This document shows positions 32,925 to 41,088 of a stretch of DNA of 64,000 nucleotides, piece after piece. Source of the DNA: JACKNG01 sp050184115. Lineage in GTDB: Bacteria > Pseudomonadota > Gammaproteobacteria > Ga0077536. A program made the translations under genes and the position numbers. The stretch's first letter is position 1, and every line of letters begins with the position of its first letter. The notes beneath the pieces are model-generated. The model was not told where the DNA came from, searched no databases, and saw only the letters and a program-made list of their open reading frames with translations. The stretch lies in NCBI GenBank assembly GCA_050184115.1, contig JBFXAQ010000009.1, positions 1 to 64,000 of the forward strand, written 5' to 3'.

Positions 32925-33014
32925 GGTGTCTGACACCGCCCAGCAAGTCATTGAGGCGCCGTTGGCCGGTGTCTGATACCGGCCCTCGACACCGGCCCTC
33001 AAGTGCTTGAATTG
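32925..33014. repeat. Dispersed GTGTCTGACACC repeats upstream of the glycosyltransferase
   Basis: A full copy reads GGTGTCTGACACC with GCAAGTCATTGA 5 bases later; a second core GGTGTCTGATACC starts 43 bases downstream, followed by a partial CAAGTGCTTGA tail. The same core-plus-tail layout occurs at 55891 and 57204. The cluster covers most of the gap before the glycosyltransferase GTG. Confidence 0.75.
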
Positions 33015-33040
33015 GAGTCTTTGAACGTTCGACCCCAGCC

Positions 33041-34051
33041 GTGCCCAGCCTCTCCATCCTGCTGCCCTACCGCAACGCTGCCGCGACCCTCGGGGACTGC
33101 CTCGCAAGCATCGCCGCGCAAACCTGCGCCGACTACGAACTGATCGCGGTCGACGACCGTTCCAGCGACGATTCGTCGGCCATCCTGCGTGACCACGCGG
33201 CCGGGGACCCTCGCATCCATTGCCTCGACAACCCGCGACGGGGCCTGGTCGCGGCGTTGAACCATGGCCTCGATGCCGCCCGCGGCGACATCGTCGTACG
33301 CATGGATGCCGACGATCGCATGCATCCCACCCGCCTCGAACGACAGCGGGCGCACCTGCGTGACGATCCACGACTCGCGGTCTCCGCGAGCCGCGTGCGC
33401 GCCTTCCCCGCAGAAGCCGTGCAGGACGGCTTGCGCGAATACCTGCGCTGGCAGAATGGCTGCCTGACTCCTGCGGATCTCGCCGAGGAGATCTACGTCG
33501 AGTCGCCGCTCGCCCACCCCAGCGTCGCCTTCCGCCGCGACGTCGTACGCGCGGCGGGCGGCTACCGCGACGGTCCGTTTCCCGAGGACTACGAGCTCTG
33601 GCTGCGCCTGCACGAGCTCGGTCATCGCATGGCCAAGCTGCCCGAGATCCTGCTCGACTGGCGTGAATACGCCACGCGCACCTCGCGCACCGATCCGCGC
33701 TACGCCCGCGCGGCCTTCGATCGCCTGCGCGCCGAGCACCTCGCGCGCGATCCGCGCCTGCTCGCCCGCCGCGACGACCTCGTCATCTGGGGCGCCGGGC
33801 GGCGCACGCGTCAGCGCTCGGCACTGCTGCTCGGGCAGGGTTTCCGGCCGCGCGCCTACATCGACATCGACCCGCGCAAGATCGGTAACCGGGTGGGCGG
33901 CGTTCCGGTGTGCGCACCGGCCCTGTTGGACGTGATCCCGCGCGCCTTCGTGCTGGTCTATGTCAACAACCACGGCGCACGCGACGAGATCGCAGAGGCC
34001 TTGGGCGAGCGCGACTATCGGCGCGGACGAGACTGGCTCGCGGTGGGATGA
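33041..34051 (+). CDS. Family 2 glycosyltransferase with C-terminal Rossmann-like module
   Basis: The 336-residue product starts with the GT2 (GT-A) domain: 'LSILLPYRNAAATLGDCLASIAAQ', 'ELIAVDDRSSDDS' and the metal-binding 'VVRMDADDRMHPTRLERQ', with 'FPEDYELWLRLHELG' as the acceptor-side Asp block. After about residue 240 comes a Rossmann-like segment 'DLVIWGAGRRTRQRSALLLGQGF...YIDIDPRKIG', similar to NAD(P)-binding pieces found in some polysaccharide-modifying proteins. The whole may transfer a sugar to a glycan or protein and then act on it or bind a nucleotide. GTG is the start; it lies just downstream of the palindromic repeats. Confidence 0.85.
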   Translation: MPSLSILLPYRNAAATLGDCLASIAAQTCADYELIAVDDRSSDDSSAILRDHAAGDPRIHCLDNPRRGLVAALNHGLDAARGDIVVRMDADDRMHPTRLERQRAHLRDDPRLAVSASRVRAFPAEAVQDGLREYLRWQNGCLTPADLAEEIYVESPLAHPSVAFRRDVVRAAGGYRDGPFPEDYELWLRLHELGHRMAKLPEILLDWREYATRTSRTDPRYARAAFDRLRAEHLARDPRLLARRDDLVIWGAGRRTRQRSALLLGQGFRPRAYIDIDPRKIGNRVGGVPVCAPALLDVIPRAFVLVYVNNHGARDEIAEALGERDYRRGRDWLAVG

Positions 34052-34451
34052 CTTGGCACAGCTACACGGTTGACCAACGGCACTACGAACCGCGCTCCTC
34101 GCCAACAACATGGTGGCAAAGCCGTCGAGTCAGCTCGGCAAACACGTCACGCCGGGTCGTCAATGGATTTGACATCTCGAAAAATTCCGTAACTTCATGG
34201 TTTTTAAAAATAATCTCCTGCTGTTCTAGCCATTTCACCGGTTCACGCGACACGCTTTTGTGAAGGTTCGTTTACAACGTTCACGCAAGGCTGAATCCAA
34301 CCAATTGATTCGGCTACCGATATTCTCTTGGCTCGAACTTTGCTCACGATTCGATGTTGGCGCGGAGTACACCGGCAAAGCGTGCCGGACAATCCTCGAC
34401 GCGCCATCGTTCAAAACAACGCGGGAAAACCTTGGCTCAAAGGAGTCAACC
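34052..34451. other. AT-rich upstream region of a PEP-CTERM gene
   Basis: These 400 bases have much lower GC than the rest of the window, with runs such as GGTTTTTAAAAATAATCTCC near 34200. No gene is seen. The region contains a TTGACA near 34169, and a sigma-54-type element near 34328 described separately. The composition suggests a large regulatory region or recently acquired DNA. Confidence 0.5.
34328..34344 (+). promoter_or_regulatory. Candidate sigma-54 (RpoN) promoter of the PEP-CTERM gene
   Basis: TTGGCTCGAACTTTGCT matches the RpoN consensus TGGCAC-N5-TTGCW with one mismatch (TGGCTC) and exact spacing between the GG and GC doublets. It would start transcription about 95 bases before the gene. 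PEP-CTERM genes in several Proteobacteria are known to depend on RpoN with the PrsK/PrsR two-component pair, so this fits. Confidence 0.6.
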
Positions 34452-34976
34452 ATGAAGACCATCAAGTATTACCTGGCGCTGGCCTTGTTCTGTTCCGTCA
34501 TGACGACGACGAACGCCAACGCCGTGCCCGTTTTCGTCGGCAGCTGGGAAGTCGCTGACGGCCCGACCTGGTCGGCGCTCGGCCTGCCGCCCTTCCAGCC
34601 GGCCTACTCGGCGCTCGAGGCGGCCGCGCTGCTGTTCGGTGGCAGCCCCACCGACTACGTGATCTCGACCGTCTCGGCCCTGGTCGCGGACATCAACTTC
34701 TCGGCCTGGTATGACGGTTACGGCATCGGCATGGGGATCCTCGCGCAGGACTTCGACAACGGCGACCTGTACACCCCCGACGTGCGTTCCGCCTACATTC
34801 ACGACAACAGCTGCTTCGAGAAGTACAACAACCCCAACGCGGCCTGCACCAGCGACGACTTCCGCAACTTCGCGTTCCGCCTCGACGGCGTGAACGTACC
34901 GGAGCCGACCGCGCTGGCGCTGTTGTCCCTGGGCGTGTTCGGTGCGGGCTACCGCCTGCGCAAGCAGCGCGTGTAA
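34452..34976 (+). CDS. PEP-CTERM sorting-domain protein
   Basis: The 174-residue precursor has a signal peptide (MKTIKYYLALALFCSVMTTTNANA), a short body rich in aromatic residues with two cysteines ('HDNSCFEKYNNPNAACTSDDF'), and the tail 'VPEPTALALLSLGVFGAGYRLRKQRV', a textbook PEP-CTERM signal. The AAAGGAG ribosome site is strong. A likely RpoN promoter lies upstream, and a perfect stem-loop terminator follows. Body composition is less GC-biased than in its neighbours. Probably exported and processed by an exosortase encoded elsewhere. Confidence 0.88.
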   Translation: MKTIKYYLALALFCSVMTTTNANAVPVFVGSWEVADGPTWSALGLPPFQPAYSALEAAALLFGGSPTDYVISTVSALVADINFSAWYDGYGIGMGILAQDFDNGDLYTPDVRSAYIHDNSCFEKYNNPNAACTSDDFRNFAFRLDGVNVPEPTALALLSLGVFGAGYRLRKQRV

Positions 34977-34998
34977 GAAGCACTCTCATCGCCAGCCG

Positions 34999-35030
34999 GA
35001 AAGCCCGCTCCATGCGGGCTTTCTCTTTTT
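34999..35030 (+). terminator. Rho-independent terminator of the PEP-CTERM gene
   Basis: A 10-base perfect stem (GAAAGCCCGC / GCGGGCTTTC) with a 5-base loop is followed by TCTTTTT. This is the clearest intrinsic terminator in the window; it lies 22 bases after the stop codon. Confidence 0.9.
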
Positions 35031-35110
35031 CGGCTCGCAATCACGGCGAACAGCCGCCAGGGTTGAGGCCTCTGCCGCAGGGAATACCCGTTCCGCGCGG
35101 CAACCCGCGC

Positions 35111-36982
35111 TCAGGCCGATGCCACGGGCCTCAGCCGCGCACTCATCAACGCCCGCAGCCGCGCCGGCTTGAGCGGTTTGCGCAACCAGTCGATGCCGGG
35201 CGGGAGGTCGGCGCCGGGCGGCGGACCACTGGCCGAGACGATGCAGACCAGCCGCGCAGCCGGTTGCTGGCGCCGCCAGGCAATCGCGAAATCAAGGCCG
35301 TTGCGCAACCCCGGCAGGTGGAAATCGCACAGCAACGCGTCGTAGCGCGTATCCGCACCCAAGGCCTCGGCCGCGGCGAAATCCGCTGCAACGTCGTGCG
35401 CGAGACCCCAGCGCGCCAGCAAGCGCGCCAGCGCGTCGCGCGCGTCCGGGTCGTCGTCGACGACCAGCACGCGCCTGCCGGCGAGGGACAGGCTGGCGTC
35501 GTCGAACGTGTCCGCGGCACGGCTGGGATCCGCGCTCGGTACGCACAAGCCGAAGCAACTACCGTGGCCCGGCCGCGAGCGCGCAATGAGTTCGTGGTCG
35601 AGCAGGCGTGCCAGTCGCCGCACCGTGGGCAGGCCGAGCCCGAAGCCGGCCTGTCCCTCGCCAACCGGTTGCTCGAGCCGGGTGAACTCATCGAAGGCGC
35701 GCTCCAGTGCATCGGTATCGAAGCCCGGGCCGGTGTCGATCACGCAGAGCAGGACCGCGTCGGCGCGTCGGCGGGCGGCGACCAGGACACCGCCCCGGCG
35801 GGTGTAGCGCAGGGCGTTGCTGAGCAGGTTGCCGAGGATGCGCTCGACCAGCAGTGGATCGCTATGGAGCGCGAGTCCGGCTGGCACGCGCCAACGCAAC
35901 CGCAAGCCGGCGCGTGCGGCGTCGGCCTCGTGCACCGAGCGCAGGCGCGCGCACAAGGCATCGAGACCGAACGCGCGACGCTGCGGCTGCACCGCGCCGG
36001 CGTCGAGGCGCGCCAGTTCGAGCACGCCGGCAAAGCGGTCCTCGAGCGCCTGCACGCAGGCCTGGATGCGCGGGCCGATGGCCACGGCCTGCGTCGGATC
36101 GTCGAGCAGCGCGGCGTAGTGCCCGAGGGCGTGCAGCGGCTGGCGCAGATCGTGGCTGGCGGCGGCGAAGAAGCGCGCCTGCGCGAGGCTCGCGCGTTCG
36201 ACCGCCTCCGAGCGCAGTACCAGTTCGCGCGCGAGTTCCGCTTCGCGGAACTGCAGGGCCAGCGTCTGGCGCAGCAGGTGTGCATGCCGGCGTCCGAAAT
36301 GCATCAGCATGGCGACGTAGAACACCACCAGCAGCGTCGCAGTGAGGCCGGCCGAACTCGCGTGGTGCAGCCAGGCCAGGCGGCCCGCGAGGAGTCCACC
36401 GAGCAGGCCATGGAAAGCGTACAGGGATGGCGGATGGTGGCCGTACACCGTGACCGCGCCCGCCAGCAGGCCTAACAGCACGACCAGCACGACGTGACGC
36501 AGTTCGCCGTAGTCCGGCGCGTAGAACAGCCACGCAGCCGCGCCGAACAAGAGCGCGGCACCGGCAACGCCGATGACGTTCAGGCGCAGCCAGCGCGCGG
36601 TGTCGAGCAGCGGCTGCCGGCAAGCAGCGCGAAAGCGTCGCAGGCGCCAGGTATGCAGGAGTTGCCAGGCGGCGAAGGTGATCGCCCAGGCCGCGATCGG
36701 GAGCGCCTGCTCGGCGCGCCAGTAGAGACCGACGAAGGTGGCAGCCAGGATCCAGCCGATGAACATGCCCGGTGCAACGTGGGCGTAGAGCTGTTCGAGC
36801 TGGGTGCGTGCAACGGCGGCGGTGACCCCGTGATCGGGACCGGCCGGCGTCTCCGCTCCGCCGCCGCCAGGCGCCGGCGCACTCAAACGCGCGCTGCCCG
36901 GGGCCGTCGCACGGCATCGGTGCCCACGCGGACCACGGACCTGGCCATCGCCGCTGGCGGCAGTCTCACGACTCGCATTCAC
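35111..36982 (-). CDS. Hybrid sensor histidine kinase with receiver domain
   Basis: The roughly 623-residue product has about six N-terminal membrane helices (residues 70-235), an H-box 'AAASHDLRQPLHALGHY' with phospho-accepting His near residue 277, an HATPase domain ('ILGNLLSNALRYTRRGG', 'CVIDTGPGFDTDALER', 'GFGLGLPTVRRLARLL'), and a C-terminal receiver domain ('RRVLVVDDDPDARDALARLL', 'DALLCDFHLPG'). The GTG start is my choice because the open frame continues upstream through the response-regulator gene; it overlaps that gene's end by 17 bases. It probably passes phosphate to the two response regulators encoded just upstream. Confidence 0.85.
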   Translation of the reverse strand: MNASRETAASGDGQVRGPRGHRCRATAPGSARLSAPAPGGGGAETPAGPDHGVTAAVARTQLEQLYAHVAPGMFIGWILAATFVGLYWRAEQALPIAAWAITFAAWQLLHTWRLRRFRAACRQPLLDTARWLRLNVIGVAGAALLFGAAAWLFYAPDYGELRHVVLVVLLGLLAGAVTVYGHHPPSLYAFHGLLGGLLAGRLAWLHHASSAGLTATLLVVFYVAMLMHFGRRHAHLLRQTLALQFREAELARELVLRSEAVERASLAQARFFAAASHDLRQPLHALGHYAALLDDPTQAVAIGPRIQACVQALEDRFAGVLELARLDAGAVQPQRRAFGLDALCARLRSVHEADAARAGLRLRWRVPAGLALHSDPLLVERILGNLLSNALRYTRRGGVLVAARRRADAVLLCVIDTGPGFDTDALERAFDEFTRLEQPVGEGQAGFGLGLPTVRRLARLLDHELIARSRPGHGSCFGLCVPSADPSRAADTFDDASLSLAGRRVLVVDDDPDARDALARLLARWGLAHDVAADFAAAEALGADTRYDALLCDFHLPGLRNGLDFAIAWRRQQPAARLVCIVSASGPPPGADLPPGIDWLRKPLKPARLRALMSARLRPVASA

Positions 36983-37637
36983 CCGGCGCCGGCACGACGG
37001 CCGCGGGTCCCGCCTGCCCTTCCGCCGCGGCGCGCAGGATGGCCACGGCATGCGCGCGGTTGCGTGCGCCGAGGCGCTCGAGGATCTGGGCGACGTGGGT
37101 GCGCACCGTGGCGACGGAGATGCCGAGCTCGCGCGCGATTTCCTTGCTCGAGGCACCGCGCGCGGCAACGTCGAGGATCTCGCGCTGCCGCCCGGTGAGG
37201 GGCAGATCGGGCGTGCCCGGCGTCACCGCGGCAGGAAACCACGTCGAGCCGGCGGCGACCGCCGCGATCGCGTCGAGGAGCGTCGCGGCATCCAGGGTCT
37301 TCGGCAGGAAGGCGGCGAGACCGGCACGGGCCGCCGCGCGTGGCAGCTCGGCGCGGTCGTCGCCGGAGATCAGGGCGCAGGGCACGCCCGGGTAACGCGC
37401 GCGCAGTTCGCCGGCCCAGGCCAGCCCCGAGCGCCCCCCGGGCAGCCGGTGGTCGACGATGACGAGATCGAAGGCGTCGGGGGCTTGTGCGATCCGCGCC
37501 AGCGCCGCGTCCGCGTCGCCGAGCGCGATCACGTCGAGGCCGGGCGCGGCCTGCATCAACGCGAGCTGCATGCCGTCGCGGAACAGCGGATGGTCGTCGA
37601 CCAGCAGAACCGTCAGTCCGGCACAGGCGTGTGTCAT
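36966..37637 (-). CDS. LuxR/NarL-family response regulator
   Basis: The 223-residue product has a receiver domain ('LTVLLVDDHPLFRDGMQLAL', phospho-accepting Asp62 in 'DLVIVDHRLPGG', 'FLPKTL' Lys) and a C-terminal LuxR-type HTH ('LTGRQREILDVAARGASSKEIARELGISVATVRTHVAQILERLG'). The start MTHACAGLT is chosen over an ATG 39 bases earlier. It overlaps the hybrid kinase gene downstream, so it is the likely output of that kinase. Targets are unknown. Confidence 0.88.
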   Translation of the reverse strand: MTHACAGLTVLLVDDHPLFRDGMQLALMQAAPGLDVIALGDADAALARIAQAPDAFDLVIVDHRLPGGRSGLAWAGELRARYPGVPCALISGDDRAELPRAAARAGLAAFLPKTLDAATLLDAIAAVAAGSTWFPAAVTPGTPDLPLTGRQREILDVAARGASSKEIARELGISVATVRTHVAQILERLGARNRAHAVAILRAAAEGQAGPAAVVPAPGECES

Positions 37638-37672
37638 GGCGGGCGGTATCCTCGCGCCGGCCCGGGGCAGCG

Positions 37673-38113
37673 TCAATCGCGCTCGCCGCGGCGCCGCGCA
37701 CGCGCTTCACCGCGGCCTCGGTCGACGTCCGCATACCAGGTCTGTCCGCGTTGCACGGCGGCGAACGCGGCGAGGAACTCGGGGATGTCGAGCGCCTTGG
37801 CCAGGCAGGCGGCAAGGCCGGCGCGGCGTGCCTCGTCACACCGTGCGCCCTCGACCTCGGCCACGAGCAGCGCACAGGGCAGGCTTGGATGGCGCGCACG
37901 GATACGCACCGCCCAGTCGAGACCGCGCGGTCCGGCGCCGAGCTCGTCGTCGACGAGGACGAGGTCGTAGCGCTCGGCATCGGCGGCGAGCGCCGCCCAG
38001 GCCTGCGCCGCGGTGGCATGCACGGTGACGGTCAGCCCCGGCGCGCACGCGCGCAGCGCCGCGACCAGGCTGTCGCGGTAGAGCGCGTAGTCGTCGACGA
38101 GCAGGACATGCAT
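37673..38113 (-). CDS. Stand-alone response-regulator receiver protein
   Basis: The 146-residue product has a receiver domain starting directly at MHVLLVDDYALYRD, with the acidic pocket and phospho-accepting Asp55 ('LVLVDDELGAG'), and a short tail ending in an Arg-rich sequence. There is no DNA-binding domain, so it may act by protein contact, as a phosphate sink, or as a diverged sister of the LuxR-type regulator, with which it shares 'CAPGLTV', 'ARHPSLPCALL' and 'ARRAGLAACLAKALD' patterns. It is encoded first in the three-gene signalling operon, 35 bases before the second regulator. Confidence 0.82.
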   Translation of the reverse strand: MHVLLVDDYALYRDSLVAALRACAPGLTVTVHATAAQAWAALAADAERYDLVLVDDELGAGPRGLDWAVRIRARHPSLPCALLVAEVEGARCDEARRAGLAACLAKALDIPEFLAAFAAVQRGQTWYADVDRGRGEARARRRGERD

Positions 38114-38262
38114 GGCGCAGTCACGGGCGCACGGGTGGTGCGGCATCCCCGCGCCATCATCGCCGTCGCGGCGCCCGACGCCATCGTCCGTTTGCCCGAT
38201 GGTGGACGCCCGGCGCACGGCCTAGTCTGCCGGGCAGTCACCTGGCCCAGGAGGCCGTGCCC

Positions 38263-39138
38263 ATGACCCGTCACCGCGCCCCGTTCCGCCACCGTGCCCG
38301 CCACGTCCTCGCCCTGCTGCTCGGCGGCGTGCTTGCCGGCGAAGCCCAGGCGATCGTGGTGCCGCCCGCCGTCGACACCGTCATCGCGTTCGACGCCGGC
38401 ATCGCCCCGTGCAGCCCCTGCTCGCCGCTCTACGACGCCGACCTGCCCTTGTCCGCATACGCCGTGGGGTCCGGCGGCGGCACCAACAACGCGGAGGGCG
38501 CGGCCTCGTTCTCCGCCAACGCGCTGCACGCGATGGCGCGCGTGTTCGAACTGGCACCGATCATGAACGGCGCCGGCCGCGCGACGCTCGCCATGACCGT
38601 CTTCGACACCTACACCCTCCATTCCGACGCCGGCGCCACCGGGCCGGTGCCGTTCCAGGTCCTTGTCGACGTCACCGGTCTGGCCGGGCCGTCGCCGGCA
38701 ACCGGCGGCGACAAGCTCGTGACCTGGTCGTTCACCGTCGGCCAGCGGCGCACGAGCGCGGACAGCGATCCCGGCTCGCACCTCCAACCCGGCACGCTGG
38801 TCCTCAACGAGTCGCGCACCGCCTGCGGCATCGCCGCCTGCCCGGGACTCACCGTCATCGACGAGACCCTGGTCGGCAACGCCATCCGCGACGTCGGTGT
38901 GCCCTTCGAACTCGGCTTCCGCCTGTTCCTGTTCGCGGCCAACGGCTTCGCCGATTTCAGTCACTCGGCGGTGGTGAGCTTCGCCCTGCCGGCGGGTTAC
39001 AGCATCACCGCAGAGAACGGTTTCGGTGTGCCCTCAGCGGTGCCGCTGCCGGCCGCCCTGCCCCTGGTGTGCGGCGGCCTGCTGGCGCTGGGCGGGATGG
39101 CGCGGTCGCGTTATCGCGGCCGGGCAGGTCGGTCGTGA
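38263..39138 (+). CDS. VPLPA-CTERM-type sorting protein
   Basis: The 291-residue precursor has a signal peptide ('HRARHVLALLLGGVLAGEAQA'), a large beta-rich body with 'CSPCSPLYDADLPLSAYAVGSGGG' and 'ESRTACGIAACPGLTVIDE', and the tail 'VPLPAALPLVCGGLLALGGMARSR' plus Arg-rich end. This VPLPA variant of the PEP-CTERM signal is recognised by its own exosortase subclass in other bacteria. An AGGAGG ribosome site lies 8 bases before the ATG. Near the kinase-regulator operon and divergent from it. Confidence 0.8.
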   Translation: MTRHRAPFRHRARHVLALLLGGVLAGEAQAIVVPPAVDTVIAFDAGIAPCSPCSPLYDADLPLSAYAVGSGGGTNNAEGAASFSANALHAMARVFELAPIMNGAGRATLAMTVFDTYTLHSDAGATGPVPFQVLVDVTGLAGPSPATGGDKLVTWSFTVGQRRTSADSDPGSHLQPGTLVLNESRTACGIAACPGLTVIDETLVGNAIRDVGVPFELGFRLFLFAANGFADFSHSAVVSFALPAGYSITAENGFGVPSAVPLPAALPLVCGGLLALGGMARSRYRGRAGRS

Positions 39139-39184
39139 CCTCGCGCGGCGGCGACGGCGTGTGACACGCGCGGTCGGTCGCGTC

Positions 39185-39202
39185 ACGCCACGGACGTGGC
39201 GT
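39185..39202. terminator. Candidate hairpin between convergent sorting-signal genes
   Basis: ACGCCAC and GTGGCGT form a 7-base stem with a GGAC loop between the two converging genes. No U-tract follows, so termination is only a possibility. Confidence 0.3.
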
Positions 39203-39216
39203 CGCGCGCGGTGCGC

Positions 39217-39921
39217 TCAGGTGCGTCGTCGCCCTCGTGTCCCGAGGACGCCCACCGCCAGTGCGAACAGTCCGGCCATGCCGGGCAACGGCACGGCCGT
39301 GAGCGCCACGCTATCCAGCCCGTTGACCTCGACCACCGGGGTGACGAACTCGCCGGCGAGGTAGAGCCCGCTCAGGTTGCCGAGCACGGCGGCGAAGGTT
39401 GCGGCGTCGGGCGTCGCACCGCCGACGTTGCCGAGGCGCCAGGCGGCGGCCTCGAGCGGCACGACGTACGTGCTCCAGGCCGGCGTCGCCGCCGGTGGGC
39501 CGCCGGCGTCGTGGACCAGCACGGTACCGGCGCCGAGCAACACCGCGTGCGGCGGGTTGCCGACCGGGGTGCCGCCGTTGATCGCGTGCTGCAAAGAAAA
39601 GCCCAGGGTGCCGCCGAGCTTGTCGGCCTGGTCGCCGAGGAACTTGCCGGGTGCAATGAAGTAGGTCCAACCGTTGTCCGGATCGGCAATGCTGGCGTAA
39701 CCACCGGGGTTGCCGCCCGCGCCGACGAAGGTCGGCGAGAAGCCGGTGGCGAAGACCGACAGGAAGTTCGGATTGCCGTTGTCATTGAACGTGGTGACGG
39801 TCCAACCGTCGACATCGACGTCGAACGTGCTGCCGACGGTGGCTGCGCCAGCCGGCACGGCGACGGCAAGCGCACACAGGGCAATGCCCGCGCGCCAGGC
39901 GCGGAAGGCGGACGAACGCAT
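39217..39921 (-). CDS. VPLPG-CTERM-type sorting protein with laminin-B-like domain
   Basis: The 234-residue precursor begins MRSSAFRAWRAGIALCALAV (signal), continues with 'FDVDVDGWTVTTFND', 'DNGWTYFIAPGKFLGDQADKLGGTLGFSLQHA' and 'SGLYLAGEFVTPVVEVNGLDSV', a pattern of the laminin B (domain IV-like) family often found in PEP-CTERM proteins, and ends 'VPLPGMAGLFALAVGVLGTRGRRRT'. It is thus probably an exported carbohydrate- or matrix-binding protein processed by an exosortase. A longer ATG frame is rejected because the signal starts at this Met. Confidence 0.82.
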   Translation of the reverse strand: MRSSAFRAWRAGIALCALAVAVPAGAATVGSTFDVDVDGWTVTTFNDNGNPNFLSVFATGFSPTFVGAGGNPGGYASIADPDNGWTYFIAPGKFLGDQADKLGGTLGFSLQHAINGGTPVGNPPHAVLLGAGTVLVHDAGGPPAATPAWSTYVVPLEAAAWRLGNVGGATPDAATFAAVLGNLSGLYLAGEFVTPVVEVNGLDSVALTAVPLPGMAGLFALAVGVLGTRGRRRT

Positions 39922-40145
39922 CCAAGTGATCCCCGGAAGTTGCACACGCGGCGGCGACACTAGCATCCCGGCGCGCGCGCGGCGGCGCCGTCGAGCGGTA
40001 ATGCATCACATCGGCCGCTCGTTCGACGACGGCGACGACCGGGAGGCATGCGCCGCGCGATGGCCGACGAGGGCGCCGGCCGGCATGCAGGGGCCGCGAC
40101 CATGGTCGAACGGCCCGCGCGGTGCGCATTCATCGCCGCCGGCGT

Positions 40146-41078
40146 TCAGCGTATCCCTTCGCACCACCCCGCGAGCCCGAGCAGCGCGGCCTCGGGATGG
40201 ATCACCAACCAGGTCGGCAGGCGCGCGAGGTAGTCGCCGAGCGGCGCCGGGGTCTCGAAGCGTTGGCGGAAGCGTGAGGCGGCGAAGCGCTCGGCATGAC
40301 GCGGCAGGATGCCGCCGGCGAGATAGACGCCGCCGCGCGCGCCGGTGGCCAGCGCGAGGTTGCGCGCGGCGAGGCCGAGGAAGGCGAAGAAGTGCTCGAA
40401 CGCTTCGAGCGCGACGGTGTCGCCGGCGTCGGCCCGTGCGGCTACGTCGGCGGCGTCGCCCACGCCGTCGACCGCACCGCCCAACGCGGTGTGGAGGTTG
40501 ACCAGCCCCGGGCCCGACAGCACCTGCTCGTAGGATACCGGCCCGAGGCGTTCGCGCAGCCGGGCGACGACCTCGAGTTCAGCCGCGCTCACCGCTGCGA
40601 GCAGGACGTGCCCGCCCTCGGTGGCGATGGCACGATCCGGCGGCAGCCACAGGCTCGCGCCGAAGCCCGTGCCCGGACCGAGGACCAGGGCCGGCGCGTT
40701 GGGCACCGCTTCGCCGCCGCCCAGCGCAACGAGGTCGCCCGCTGCCAGGTGCGGCACGGCGCAGGCCAGTGCCTCGAAGTCGTTGAGGAAGCGCACGGCG
40801 CGGAAGCGGAAGCGGCGCCTGAGCCGCGCCGCCGACACGGTCCAGTCGAGGTTGGTCAGCGTCACGCTATCGCCGTCGACCGGACCGGCCACTGCCAGCA
40901 CCAGTTCCAGCGCACCGGCGTCGAGTGCCTCGCGCTCGAGGTAGTCGGCAAGGCAGCTTTCGAGGTCGGCGACCTCGGCATTGAGATAACGGGCGACGCC
41001 GCGGCAGACGCCGTCGACGGCCAGCGCGAGACGCGTGTTGGTACCGCCGATGTCGCCGACGAGGGCGGCCGCGCTCAT
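40146..41078 (-). CDS. glk: Glucokinase
   Basis: The 310-residue product has the bacterial Glk signatures: 'LVGDIGGTNTRLALAVDG' (phosphate-1 site), 'LAVAGPVDGDSVTLTNLDW' (sugar site region), 'FLNDFEALACAVPHL', 'LGPGTGFGASLWLP' and 'EGGHVLLAA' with the catalytic region. It converts glucose to glucose-6-phosphate with ATP in the cytosol. It starts 10 bases after the otsA stop, so it closes the trehalose operon. Here it would re-phosphorylate glucose released from trehalose by the GH15 enzyme. Confidence 0.92.
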   Translation of the reverse strand: MSAAALVGDIGGTNTRLALAVDGVCRGVARYLNAEVADLESCLADYLEREALDAGALELVLAVAGPVDGDSVTLTNLDWTVSAARLRRRFRFRAVRFLNDFEALACAVPHLAAGDLVALGGGEAVPNAPALVLGPGTGFGASLWLPPDRAIATEGGHVLLAAVSAAELEVVARLRERLGPVSYEQVLSGPGLVNLHTALGGAVDGVGDAADVAARADAGDTVALEAFEHFFAFLGLAARNLALATGARGGVYLAGGILPRHAERFAASRFRQRFETPAPLGDYLARLPTWLVIHPEAALLGLAGWCEGIR

Positions 41079-41088
41079 CGCGTCATCC

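Noticed and set aside
34061..34085. TGGCACAGCTACACGG as a sigma-54 promoter
   Set aside because: The -12 TTGC part is missing at the required spacing; the site near 34328 fits much better.
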